Assembly: GCA_032871835.1 (NCBI GenBank)
Contig: CM065295.1
Span: 42,840,360 to 42,904,359, forward strand
DNA from: Dipteronia dyeriana
Taxonomy: Eukaryota > Streptophyta > Magnoliopsida > Sapindales > Sapindaceae
Direction of reading: 5' to 3'
Length of the DNA: 64,000 nucleotides
Below the pieces are notes generated by a model, which saw only the letters and a list, made by a program, of their open reading frames with translations, searched no databases and was not told the origin of the DNA. Shown in pieces: positions 45,420 through 56,154 of this stretch. Every line of letters starts with the position of its first letter. Position 1 is the first letter of the stretch. Position numbers and translations under genes: made by a program.

Positions 45420-45420
45420 T

Positions 45421-45752
45421 TGGCTAAACAAGCTCCTCTCATAGCATACTCATAGGCAAGATGCTTAAAAAGAAAACACCATCACACACATGAATGAAAT
45501 TACTTACGGAAGAAAAGATTAGAGAGCAGGTTAATTAAGTAATTTGACAAGTATAAACACCTTGCCGATCCCATAGGAATTAGGATGCTCTAGTTATATA
45601 AGTACTACTTTTCCAGTCACATCTTCCCTCAGTATTGTGCTAATAGTGGAGAGGAGGAACTTGAAAAAGAAATATTTTGGCAGGAAGAAAGGCATGTGAC
45701 AAGGGTTATAGCAGGCGATATAATGCACAAAAACTTGTTGATCAAATCCATG
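45421..45752 (-). pseudogene. Steroleosin / 11-beta-HSD-like dehydrogenase, copy Y, 5' exons
   Basis: The first exon starts MDLINKFLCIISPAITLVTC, a hydrophobic leader like the oil-body/membrane anchor of this family. It then shifts frame into FFLPKYFFFKFLLST, followed by VTGKVVLI and a stop where the cofactor-binding TGxxxGIG motif should be (only GIGK remains). After an intron-like gap, 45425-45478 encodes HLAYEYAMRGACLA. The exon is cut at about 45420 by insertion E. The 3' exons of the same gene lie at 39520-41091. Confidence 0.75.
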
Positions 45753-46589
45753 GCTTCTCTACAATGAAAGATATATAGAGGCTGTAACGTATTATATTTC
45801 TTTATTTTGGGCAAGAAAGAATGAGAATAAATAACATCTTTTTAGCCTGATTTCGTCGGTTTAAGACTAAAGTTAATAAGTTGGAGTCAGTAACAGTAAC
45901 ACCAAAGTATTGTGGTGATTTCACTTTTCAGTTTTTCCCTTCCTTTTTTCCTTGGTCAGACCCTCTCTCACTTCAACTCAAGAAATAAGTCTTGGAAAAT
46001 AATTCGAGACTTGTATTTTAATAATATCCAACGGGTACACATTTTTTGTATTAATAAAACTCAAATTATTAATTAGTGTTAATTACACAAAACAATTCAA
46101 AATGTTTTTCAAATTATAAGAACCTGTGGGGTAATAGAAGAAGTTATAGAGTTGAAAGATGTTGAATTTCTAACATCTTTATGTTGGATTCGTAAATTAT
46201 ATGCAACGTAACAGCTTTGCATGAAAAGGAAATAACACGTAGCTTATGTTGGTTTAGGTCATACACGTTTAACATGACAAATCAGAGAAACCAGGAAAAC
46301 CTGACAAATCTTTGTTACAGCTAGCCCTCTTGGTAGTTGGTGTTGGTGTTGGATTTTTTGCGGTCTATTTGGCTTTCATAAACTAAAATTCTTTTCCTGA
46401 ATAGAAACTTATATTTTTCTTCTTTTACATGCTATTTGGGAATCATAAAATATACTATGCCCAAATATAATATGCAAATCTTAATTATTGTCTAGAAATA
46501 GAAAAACAAAATTTCTTAAAACCGAACAAGGTCTTTCAATGAATTAATACATTGATCCAGTTGATAGGCAATGAAGGTTGAAGATTAAT
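45753..46589. other. Spacer between the two dehydrogenase copies
   Basis: AT-rich and without a recognisable gene. It should contain the former promoter of copy Y and the 3' end of copy X. Confidence 0.5.
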
Positions 46590-48613
46590 TTATTCTGTTT
46601 TGTGGTAAGTAGATTTGGTTAAGTTGCTGTTGGCAATTGTATGTCTACGCGATATAAGAGCCAAGCAGCGGTTGCAATACTCAGTGAGCTCAGTGCAAAA
46701 GGCTTTCCATGGAAATAGTATTCTAACCCAAGATGGCTCCACCAAGTATTTGTCTCCGCGGCAACCACTTTTCACAATTGCCTTTGCACATTCTTCGTTT
46801 GATTCCATCGGGATAGCCTAATTAATCATTAATTTATAGTATCGTTAATTATCCACATTAATTTATAGCAAAGAAAATAGTACTTGTCTTATGTATATAC
46901 CTTTGGAGAAGAGGCACTTAGTGACATTTCTGACTTTATTAGGCCAGGAGTTACAATAGTTATCCCAATATCACCACCCATTTCCATTCTCAGTGTCTCA
47001 AAGAAGCTTATCAGTGCTGCCTTCCTTGCCTGAACTAGTCAATAACATCTGATCACAATTAGATATATTATATTTGTATAGCATTTTAATAAAGAGAATC
47101 AATGTGGTCTTGTCTTACATTATAGACACTTAATGCTGGAAGAGGGTACCATCCACAAGTTGAAGAAATAACAATAATCTTCCCTTTGCTCTTCCTTAGT
47201 GTGGAATTGTGTAATGAGTTCCATGAACCGCGCCCCAGAAGTTTATGTCCTGTGATTCATGATCGTGAATATCACATATAAACAAATTATTATTCAATAT
47301 CTAAATGGTTTAATTTCCTGACATGTTAATAAGAGATTTTTCTGGGTAAGATTTTTTACTTATTTATTTATTTTTATTTATTTTTTATCTTTATGAAAAA
47401 GATAGGAATATGATTAAATGTGCTGACATGTTGTACTTCAAAAGAATTAATAGTTTGAAAGAATTAAATTGTATTTCACCTAACAATTATCGTTAATCAA
47501 CTTTTGGGTTCACAAGATAACATTTTAAATGAGTCACTTATGAGTTATCAATCTGTCACTATAGTTAAAAAATTATCTCAAAAATCAACCTCAGGCTATG
47601 TTCGGTTAGAGACAGAGAGAGCATGATAGATGAATAAACTACGAAGGAGGGTAGAGATGAGGAGGCTAATATCTATCCTTTATGTTGTTTAGTATTGAAA
47701 AGAAAGTAGAATGGATAGATTGGTAAATAATTATAAATTTACTATATTATTCTTTTATGAATTGGAGAGTAATAAAAATGGGAGGATAATATTGTCATTT
47801 CTCATCTATGAGATTCCTTCTCTTCTCATCAGTTCAATGATGGAAGGATTGATTTTGGTGGGTTCAGAAGTAGTTGAAATCCCTCCTCTCCTCTCCTCTC
47901 CTCTTCTCCTATCTCTCATCTCTCCAACCAAACAATAGATCCACCCATCTCCCTCCCTTCCTCTTTCCCTCTTACAAAACTTAGTCTAAATGATACTGTA
48001 ATTGATTTGATCTTTACAATACAATGTTATGGTAAATTCCCATTATTGACGTGTGGGTTTTACTAGTATAAAGATGGAGTTAAAAAAATAAAAAATAAAA
48101 ACTAAAAACTAAAAATGATGAAAATAAATAATGTCTCTTTTGTAACTACCATGTGGACGCGTAGAGTTACAATTCTAGTAATGCTAGCTAAACCATTGAA
48201 GTTTATTTACAAATCAATTACCATTATTGGAGTATGTTTAGAAATAGAGTCCACGTTCTTGAACGAGCACTGTCTTGCAATCCCAGCGTTGTTCACAAGA
48301 TGGTCCACTGTTGAAATGACCACATAAACCATAAAAAATATTTCAATCTGAAAACTATATAATAAAACGAAACGAAAGACCTCCGAAAGCCATGGAAATG
48401 CAATATTTTATAGCGCACACGTATGACGTACCTTTGCCAGTTTGGTCACCGCTGCATCAACAAATCGCTTGCAGTCTTCCTCGACAGAAACGTCTGCTGC
48501 AACGTCAATGGCATTTGGGAAGCCAAAACGACGAGCGCTGTCCACCACTGCTCCTAGACGATCCTCTCTAATGTTCACTAGGACTAAAATTGCTGCTCTC
48601 TTAGCATACCCGT
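46590..48613 (-). pseudogene. Steroleosin / 11-beta-HSD-like dehydrogenase, copy X, 5'-truncated
   Basis: Five exons are readable on the minus strand: 48432-48613 (YAKRAAILVLVNIREDRLGA), 48222-48307 (DHLVNNAGIARQCSFKNVDS; the NAG motif), 47119-47249 (DINFWGAVHGTHYTIP, then GKIIVISSTCGWYPLPALSV), 46901-47029 (ARKAALISFFETLRMEMGGD) and 46590-46817 (ECAKAIVKSGCRGDKYLVEP). With YN from the previous exon the catalytic Y-x3-K is kept (YNARK). One base is missing in the 47119 exon (CCACACTAAGG), which shifts the frame. The start of the 48222 exon also seems one base short. The first exon is absent because a copia LTR starts at 48614. Family role: NADPH-dependent short-chain dehydrogenases of seed oil bodies. 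It is a pseudogene unless the frameshift is a sequence error. Confidence 0.82.
47596..47938. mobile_element. Putative MITE in the copy X intron
   Basis: CTATGTTCGGTTAGAGACAGAG at 47596 faces, inverted, CTATTGTTTGGTTGGAGAGA (ending 47938). The interior is AT-rich with a CT-rich right arm (CTCCTCTCC repeats). Size and TIR style fit a miniature hAT- or PIF-like element. Target duplication not established. Confidence 0.5.
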
Positions 48614-49169
48614 TGTTGGAAAACTAAGTGATAAACGCCCATTTTGAGAGTGTTATTTGAGTAAGATCGATTCCGTAAAAATGAAAGATCAAAGTGTATT
48701 TGAATTTTCCTCCGTGAGAGTTTCAAATTGGTATACTCAAACTCCCAAAATGATTTATGGATGGATGAGAAATTGAGTCTTAAAGTAACCCGTTGCATAG
48801 GAAAATTTGCACATCCCACAATGGTTAGAGAAATCATTTATATATAGTATATAAGTGAGTGTGTGATAGTAATTTATGTAGCATAGGGTTTCTCTCTTGC
48901 TTGCCCAGAGGTGTAAATCATTAATGACTGTGTTAAATCGGTGTTTAATCTTTCAGACACTTATTTCATTAAATTATTTGATTTGTATTTTGGCAACTTG
49001 GGTATGTTAATAGACACTGATTTGAAAATTAATTGCAATACTAGATATTGATTGTGATTTCGATTGTGAAACCTAGAATCTATTGTTGATTCACTGATTT
49101 GATATCAACTAATTGATATTGGTGCTATTATTTTTGTGATACTAAAACAATTGTGTTTTTGTTTCTGAT

Positions 49170-49920
49170 ATTATGGAGGATAAATCTAACGTGAACTCGA
49201 GTGTTTCGCTAGAGACTCTGAATGCTAATCCAAGTGTAGGATTAGACACTTCGACTTTGAACTCTTTACTTGTGGGCGAAGTGCCTATTGTGTTGACAAG
49301 TGTAGCCGAAACTACATATTGAACATGCTGGCAGATTCACTGTATAACTTATATTCTTCAAAGAAAACAACAAAAAAACTATGGGAGTCCTTAGACCAGA
49401 AATACAAAACTGAGGATGCTGGATCCAAAAAGTTTATTGTGGACCGGTTACTTGATTAAAAGATAGGGGACTCTAAATCAGTATGAGTCAAGTCCAAGAG
49501 CTTCAGGTGATTCTATATGAGATTCATGCCAAAATGATGGCGCTGAGTGAAACCTTCCAGGTAGCTGCAATCATTGAAAAGCTACCTTATTCATGAAAGT
49601 AGTTCAAGAACTATCTCAAACACAAACGAAAGGAGATGAAGATCGAGGATCTTATATTCAAGCTTCGTATTGGAGAAGATCACAAGAAGTATGAGAAGAA
49701 GGATGTTAGTCTGCATGAAGCAAAAACTAATGTCATGGAGTATGGGCAAAGTTTCGAATCTAAGAAGAACAAGCTTGGGAATGGATCCAAATTGGGTGTC
49801 CAAAGGGAGGAGTATCTAAGAAGCCAAAATTCTAAGGGAAGTGCTTCAACTATGACAAGCTGGATCACAAATCTTTTGAGTGTAGGTTGCCAAAAAAAAA
49901 AAGAAGAACCATGAGACAAA
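49170..49920 (+). pseudogene. Copia Gag remnant
   Basis: [20 protein letters not shown] and [20 protein letters not shown] are typical copia Gag, followed by HKRKEMKIEDLIFKLRIGED. Several stops and frameshifts occur between 49440 and 49610. A KKKKEEP tract replaces the expected zinc knuckle. Confidence 0.75.
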
Positions 49921-49979
49921 TATGGTTACTGGGATTTTAAAGGAGGTCTTAGAGATCAATCTCTTTACAGTTGTGATAG

Positions 49980-51198
49980 AAGCAAACCTGGTCGGGTCAA
50001 ACCCAAGAGAGTTGTGGTTAGATACTGGGGCCACACACCATATATGATAAGGCAGAGAGATGTTCAATACGTTTGAAGCAGTGGAGAATGGAGAAAAGTT
50101 GTATATGGGTAACTCACCCACATCTGATGTATAGGGACATGGTCAAGTCTTTCTTAAGATGATCTTTGGTATAACCCTGAGCTTGAAAAATGTGTTGTAT
50201 GTACCTGAAATCTGTAAGAATTTGGCGTCCGGTTTGTTGCAGAATCAACATGGATTCAAGACAGTGTTTGAATCAAACAAGGTAGTTTTGACTAAGTAGG
50301 GAACTTATGTGGGTACGGGATATGTAACTGAAGGGCTATTTAAGCTCAATGTAATCTGTTGTTAAATGAACAATCAATAAAGATAATGCTTTTATTCCAT
50401 TTGCTCGAGTCTTCTAATTTATGGCATGGTAGACTAGGACACGTTAATTTTGATACTTTATGTAGATTAATTAACTTAAATCATATTCCCACTTTTAATA
50501 TTAATCCCAAACATAAGTGTGAAGTTTGTGTTGAAGCAAAACTAACAAGTTCATCATTTCAAACTAGTGAAAGGTGATTTGATTCATATTGATATATGTG
50601 ATTTAAAAATTGTTCAAACAAGAGGTTGCAACAAATGTTTCATCACATTTATTGTTGATAGCAGTAAATACTGCTTTTTATATTTATTGAAAATCAAAGA
50701 TGAAGCTATAGAGAAGTTAGTCTCTATAAAACTGAAGTTGAGAATCACCTCAACAAGAAAATCAAGGTACTAAGAAGTGACCGAGATGGTGAGTATGAAG
50801 CACTATTTGGTGAATTTTGTTCACAACACAGAATCATACATCAAACCACTGCACCTTATTACCCTTATCAAAATGGTGTTGCAGAACGGAAACATTGTAC
50901 CTTGAAAGAAATGATGAATGCAATGCTGATAAGTTTTGGATTGCCTCAGAACATGTGGGGTGAAGCTATATTGTCTAGTAATTACCTTCTAAATAAGGTA
51001 CCCTGTAAAAAAGTAGACAAGACCCCATATGAGCTATGGAAAGGAAGAAAAAATTCCTATAAATTTTTACGAATGATGGGGTGTCTTGCTAAAGTAGCTG
51101 TACCTACAACTAAAAAGGTGAAAATAGGTCTGAAAACCGTTGATTGCATTTTCATTGAATATGCACATAACAATAGTGCTTATCGATTTTTGGTGTAT
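49980..51198 (+). pseudogene. Copia protease, GAG-pre-integrase and integrase remnant
   Basis: A degenerate protease region (WLDTGATHH-like, about 50020) leads into the pre-integrase signature LWHGRLGHVNFDTLCRLINL with HKCEVCVEAKL. The integrase core follows in broken frames (IHIDICDLKIVQTRGCNKCF; FGLPQNMWGEAILSSNYLLN; YELWKGRKNSYKFLRMMGCL). The reading frame is cut at 51198 by the next insertion. Confidence 0.82.
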
Positions 51199-52709
51199 TG
51201 TAAGTTCCTCGGTTTTTGATTGGCTCATTTCGTTGACAACCACATTTTGGGTTCAATTTGTAAGGATAGTTTAGGGCTTCATTGTTTGTAACCAAGCTCA
51301 AGCATCAAAGGTAAAATCACTTGCTTAACTTCATTGAAGAGATTTAGTGCACACACTAACACTCATGCATTTTATTTTAATTATCTTGCTTGCATGCTTA
51401 TTTGCCATTTTGTGTGCCTTGTGTGTCCTATTTTTATTTGAGTGTTGAATGTATGTTTGTGCCTTAAAGAGAGGATTTTTTCCTCTATACCGCGGTCTAG
51501 ACAGCACTCTGTGCATTGCCCTCACCGCGGCCTGCACAACGGTGTTTGGAAAATGATGCACGCTGTGTCTACCGCGGTCTGTGCTTGTTGCCTACGCCGC
51601 GGTCTCCCAAGCAGAGTTTCACAGAGGATGCATACTGTCCAGACCGCGGTCTGTGCACACTGAATGCACAACGGCCTACAGAACGACGTTGTCCAGAGGA
51701 TACACCGCTCTCTGTGCCGCGGTCTGGACATTTACCTGGACCGCGGTACAGCCAACGGTCCTGACTTGTTTTGGTTGCGTTTTGCCAAAAACGATGCAGT
51801 TTCACTTTAGGCTTCATATAAATGAACCTTCTTCTTCCCAACTCGTTTTAGAGAGCTTCTTAACCTATTTTGAGAGAGAGATAAAGTTCTTTAGAGAGAG
51901 AAGCTCCAAGAAACCATTTTTACTCAACCTTCCTTAAAATCCAAATCATCAAGCATCTTTCAAGCATGGATTTCTTGTGTGTTCATAACTAGGTATTCTC
52001 TACATGTTCTAAGCTTTATGTTTTCATTACTAAGACATGTATACCTAGGGTTTTAGTCTTTATTGCATATTAATTGCTTGCTTGTATGTTAATTGCTTTT
52101 ATGACATGCTTGTGTATTGATTGTTGGTTGAGATGCATTAATTTGTGATAGCTAGCATTTAGGACGATTTTTCCCTTCTACCTAATTCTTCTTGCCTTTG
52201 CATTTAGAACATTGATATCTAGGATTTGCTTTAATTGTCATTATTAATCCTAGATAAGCATGAATGTATTGACCTAGCATTTTTGCATATTGAATATTCT
52301 TACACATTCACTTAGGTTGCCATTATCTCTTCATTGTTGATTTAGTTTGTGGCTAAGTGGTTAGTGCACAAGGCTAGTGATCCAAAATAACTATTAAGGC
52401 CCGTTGGGTAGAGTGAAAGGGTTAGTAACTGGAGGGTTAGATGGGAGGTCAACCTAGGTTGTAAACTTTTACTCAATAGTGGATTTTGAGGATCAAGGGT
52501 GACGCTCTAAACAGTCCGTGGTTTTTTCCCATTTGGAGGGTTTTCAAGTATATATTGTGTGTTGTTTTTGTTTTAAGTTTGTTGTCTTTTATTTGAACAT
52601 TGGGGTAGAATTTTTAATATTGATTAATTCACAAAATTGGTAATCTATCGAATTAAAACCTATTAACCACCCCTCTAGGTTATAGACACATACTTTATAG
52701 GGAATTTCA
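51199..52709 (+). repeat. 5' LTR of the Sirevirus-like element
   Basis: Starts TGTAAGTTCCTCGG and ends TTTCA just before the primer site. A GC-rich cluster of ACCGCGGT palindromes lies at 51489-51747, followed by AAATGAACC and a GAGAGAGA leader region. The first 1.1 kb recurs at 59228. Confidence 0.9.
51489..51747. repeat. Cluster of CCGCGG palindromes in the LTR
   Basis: Seven CCGCGG sites, four in the full palindrome ACCGCGGT, occur within 260 bp at about 51489, 51523, 51571, 51595, 51643, 51716 and 51740 in otherwise AT-rich DNA. Most are followed by CT(G/A)(G/T), giving ACCGCGGTCT units. The right LTR repeats the pattern at 59518-59775 with one site lost (CACCGTGAC). Confidence 0.88.
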
Positions 52710-52711
52710 AT

Positions 52712-52724
52712 TGGTATCAAAGCC
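52712..52724 (+). other. Primer binding site, initiator-Met tRNA type
   Basis: TGGTATCAAAGCC lies two bases after the LTR. It differs by one base (G to A) from the usual TGGTATCAGAGCC. Confidence 0.88.
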
Positions 52725-52848
52725 GGTGCCTAGATATACTTAGGTGATCCGTGCATTGTGTGTGCCTTACCTTGTGAATTTTGGTTGTTTACATTTTGTG
52801 TGTTGCATTACATTTGCATATTCATATCATTTATTACCCCCAAACACT

Positions 52849-54630
52849 ATGAGTGGAAACGGGTACAGTCATGAGGGAGCCTCAAGCAAAAGACTCCCTT
52901 TGCTCAATGGGGTGAATTATGCTACTTGGAAGGGCAATATGAAAGCCTATCTTTGCCGAATAGATGACCGTGCCTGGATGGCTATTGAAGACGGTTATAC
53001 TCATCCAACAATGACCACTGACGATGGTGTAGAAGCCCCTAAGCCCAAGTCTAGTTGGAGTACTCAAGAGTTTGAAGCATCTAAGTGGAACAACAAGTCT
53101 ATGCATGCCATCCTTTGTGCCGTGGACGATAATCAGTACAAGCTGGTCCAAAACACTAGGATTGCAAAGGAGGCTTGGGACATTCTTCAAATGGCACATG
53201 AGGGAACCGAGGTAGTCAAGGACTCAAAGCTCCAAGTCCTTCAGATGTAATTCAAGATGATTAAGATGGAGGAGCATGAATGCTTCAATGACTTCCAAGT
53301 GAAATTGATGGATATTGTCAACCAAAGCCACCAACTTGGTGACCCCTATTCGGATAGGAGAGTCAAGCAAAAAATTATGAGATCACTTCCGTCAAGGTTC
53401 GAATCAAAGGTGACGACATTTGAAGAGAATAGTGAGTACAAGAGTATGAAGCCAAGTGAAGTCATTGGAAGACTTTTAGCTTATGAGTCAAGATGGAACA
53501 CCTCACCCACTCCTCCAAAGAAGCAAAAGAGCATTGCCTTGAAGACTACTAAGGTTGAAGAAGATGAGGAGGACTCAGATGAAGAAATGGCCCTCATGGT
53601 TAAAAGATTCAAGAAATTCATGAAGTTTGAGAGGAAAGGTTTTGGGTTAAAGGGAAAGGAAGTGAACAGGAAAATTCCGTTCAAGAAGATTGAAAAGTTT
53701 CAAGAAAGTGACTCCAAGAAGGACATTCAATGCTATGAATGCAGTGGCTTTGGTCACATTGCTCCAGAATGTGCAAATTTGAAGAAAAAGAAAAAGGGGA
53801 AGGCAATGTCGGCTACTTAGAGTGATAGTGAAGACTTAGAAGGGGAAGAAAAGTCTTCGGATGATGAAGATAGAGTTGCAAACTTCATTGCCTTTACAAC
53901 ATCTCATAATGGCAAGGAAGTTGTGAGTGACAATGAAGAATTAGATGAATATAGTGATGAAAGTATCTCTTCTAACTCTAAGTTTGAGATTGATGAGGAA
54001 ATGGACTATGTAGATTTCATGAAGTTTTTTGAAAAGTCTAGATTGAAAAAGAAGAAGGAGGTTCAAGAGTTGAAAAAGAAGAATCTAAAGTTGACTCTCA
54101 AAATTACTAACTTGAGTGAGAAGGTAAAGAGTGGAAAAGAGTTAGAAGAGAGTTTAAAATTGGAGCTTGTGATCACTAAGAAGAGTGAAGAAAACTTGAA
54201 GATTGAGCTTAAGGAAGCGAAAGAATTGGTTGCTAAGATGACATCTGGAACCGAGAGACTTGACAAGATGCTATCATGTGGGAAGAGTCCTAGTGATAAA
54301 ACGGGCCTAGGATATGTGGAAGGCAAGGATGCCACTTCCTTGAAGAAGACCATCTTTGTCAAGAGTCTAAAGGACAAAGAGGTTCAAGAGTCACACCAAC
54401 AAATGAGATCAAATAAGGTTGGTGAATCATCAAAGCAAGCACAAACAAAGCCTCAAGCTAAAACACATTCACCAAAAGCTAGAGCTCATAAAAAAAGACC
54501 ACAACCTCCAATGAGCTCTCAAAATCAACAAAGAACCTTTCATCCACAACCAAAAGGGAGAATTAATTTGGCTCAATCACAAAGGTTCTTTCAAGGAAGA
54601 GATTCGGCTCAACATCAAAGGACAACTTAG
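52849..54630 (+). pseudogene. Sirevirus-like Gag
   Basis: Begins MSGNGYSHEGASSKRLPLLN. The UBN2-type Gag core runs to about 53480 (YATWKGNMKAYLCRIDDRAW; WDILQMAHEGTEVVKDSKLQ). A zinc knuckle CYECSGFGHIAPEC is at about 53731, followed by a long acidic and lysine-rich coiled coil (53820-54300) and a proline/glutamine-rich tail. In-frame stops at 53248-53250 (TAA), 53818-53820 (TAG) and 54628-54630 (TAG) break it. The coiled-coil extension is a recalled Sirevirus feature. Confidence 0.85.
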
Positions 54631-54639
54631 AGAAGAGGG

Positions 54640-56148
54640 AAATCTTCCATGCTTTCACAAGGATATGGTATGAATTCTTATTTTACTCCTATTTATCATT
54701 ATTGTGGTGTTGAAGGTCACATAAGGCCGAATTGTTTTAAATTTATTAAGTTGTGTCGTTTTGAAAGCATGATTGAGAAGAATATGCTTAGAAGAGCCAA
54801 AATGCATGCACGTAGAAATTTTAGAGCCAATGAACCCAAGGCTTCTAGAAATAACAATGTTGCTACTAGGTGGACTAGAACAAATGAGTATGTTTGTCAT
54901 GTGGCCCAAGTGGCTTTGAAGGCGAAAGCCTCTAACACTTGGTACCTTGATAGTGGTTGTTCTAGGCATATGACCAAAAACAAGAGTTTCTTTGAAAATC
55001 TTATGATGTAGGATGGTGGATTTGTCACCTTTGGTGATGGTTCACGTAAGAAGGTTCTAGGAAAAGGAAACATCTCCATCCCCGGTTTGCCCTCCTTGCC
55101 TAATGCTCTCTATGTAGATGGCTTGCAAGCAAATCTCATTAGCATATCAAATTTAAGTGATGAAGGGCTTTCGGTTTTGTTTGGAAAAGTCGATTGCTCT
55201 ATTCTAAGAGAAGATGGACAAGTTCTATTAAAAGGCAAGAGATCAAGTGACAATTGTTATTGTCTTCATTCTAATGGCATCTCTTGCTATTTTTCTAGTT
55301 GTGATCAAATTGAATTATGGCATCAAAGGTTAGGTCATATGAATTTCAAAGACTTGAAAGTTCTTGAGAGGTTGAAAGTTGTGAAAGGCTTTCCTAAGTT
55401 TGGAAATAGGATTGAGAGAGTTTGTAGACCTTGTCAACAACGAAAGCAAACTAAGAGTGTGCATAAGAAGGGTAAGTATCTTGCCACTAAAGAGCCATTA
55501 GAGTTTCTTCATATGGACCTTATGAGTCCCATACAAACCGAAAGTCTCGGTGGCAAGAGGTACATTTTTATGTGTGTGGATGATTTTTCTAGATTTACTT
55601 GGACTTACTTTCTTAGAGAAAAATCTGAAACATTTGAAACCTTTAAAATGCTTTGTACTAAAATTCAAAATGAGAAGGATTCTCACATAAAATACATTAA
55701 GAGAATTAGGAGTGATCATGAGAGAGAATTTGAAAATGTCAGTTTTGAAAACTTTTGTGATAGTCTTGGCATTTCCCATGAGTTCTCAACTCCTCGATCT
55801 CCTCAACAAAATGGGGTAGTAGAGAGGAAGAATAGTGTCCTCCAAGAGATGGCCCGTGTGATGTTGCATAGCAACAATGTGCCTAGGAATCTTTGGGCTG
55901 AAGCTGTCAATACGGCTTGTTATATAGGCAATAGGGTTTTTCTTAGGCCCGAGACTAGGCAAACCTCCTATGAATTGTGGAAGGGTAGGAAGCCAAATGT
56001 TAGCTACTTCCACTCATTTGGAAGAAAGTGCTACATTCTAAATGACCATGATCAACTTGGCAAGTTTGATGCTAAGAGTGATGAGGGGATTTTCATTGGC
56101 TATGCCCTAAATAGTAAGGCCTATAGAGTATTCAATTTGAAGACATGA
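54640..56148 (+). pseudogene. Sirevirus-like protease and integrase
   Basis: After a degenerate knuckle (YHYCGVEGHIRPNC, first Cys replaced by Tyr) come the protease motif WYLDSGCSRHMTKNKSF, an in-frame TAG (55009-55011), the pre-integrase WHQRLGHMNFKDLKVLERLK with CRPCQQRKQTK, and the integrase core (LEFLHMDLMSPIQTESLGGK; STPRSPQQNGVVERKN). The block SDEGIFIGYALNSKAYRVFN closes the domain. The frame then meets a TGA at 56146-56148. From 55087 to 56145 the frame is open, 353 codons. Confidence 0.9.
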
Positions 56149-56154
56149 AATGTT

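Larger units (their letters stand above)
41092..45420. mobile_element. Unclassified insertion E carrying a VOZ exon and palindromic arrays
   Basis: About 4.2 kb separates the 5' and 3' parts of the dehydrogenase copy Y. The right edge is sharp (about 45420, in the middle of an exon) while the left edge lies somewhere in intron sequence after 41092. Inside are a tandem unit of about 155 bp (41680-42700), two arrays of AACGCTGTTGGGAATTCC-like units (42088-42272 and 43452-43590), a captured VOZ exon (44605-44858), and a GC-rich end with CGTCGTCGTC and GGCGCGCC (45350-45415). This resembles Pack-MULE organisation, but no terminal inverted repeats or target duplication were found. A Helitron or a deletion-associated rearrangement is possible. 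Confidence 0.5.
48614..51198 (+). mobile_element. Decayed Ty1/copia element, 5' part only
   Basis: An LTR beginning TGTTGGAAAACTAAGTG starts at 48614, exactly where the dehydrogenase exon is cut. The LTR probably ends near 49100, where a degenerate ATTGGTGCTATTA stands in the primer-site position. Gag, protease and integrase remnants follow. The element stops abruptly at 51198, where the LTR of a Sirevirus-like element begins, and its RT and 3' LTR are not found in the window. Confidence 0.75.

Noticed and set aside
41092..45420. Insertion E as a confirmed Pack-MULE
   Set aside because: No terminal inverted repeats or 9-bp duplication could be found at its edges, so the class is left open.
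51442..51937. Overlapping open frames in the Sirevirus-like LTR on both strands
   Set aside because: They arise from the GC-rich palindrome cluster, have no domain, and recur only because the LTR is duplicated (59477-59966).
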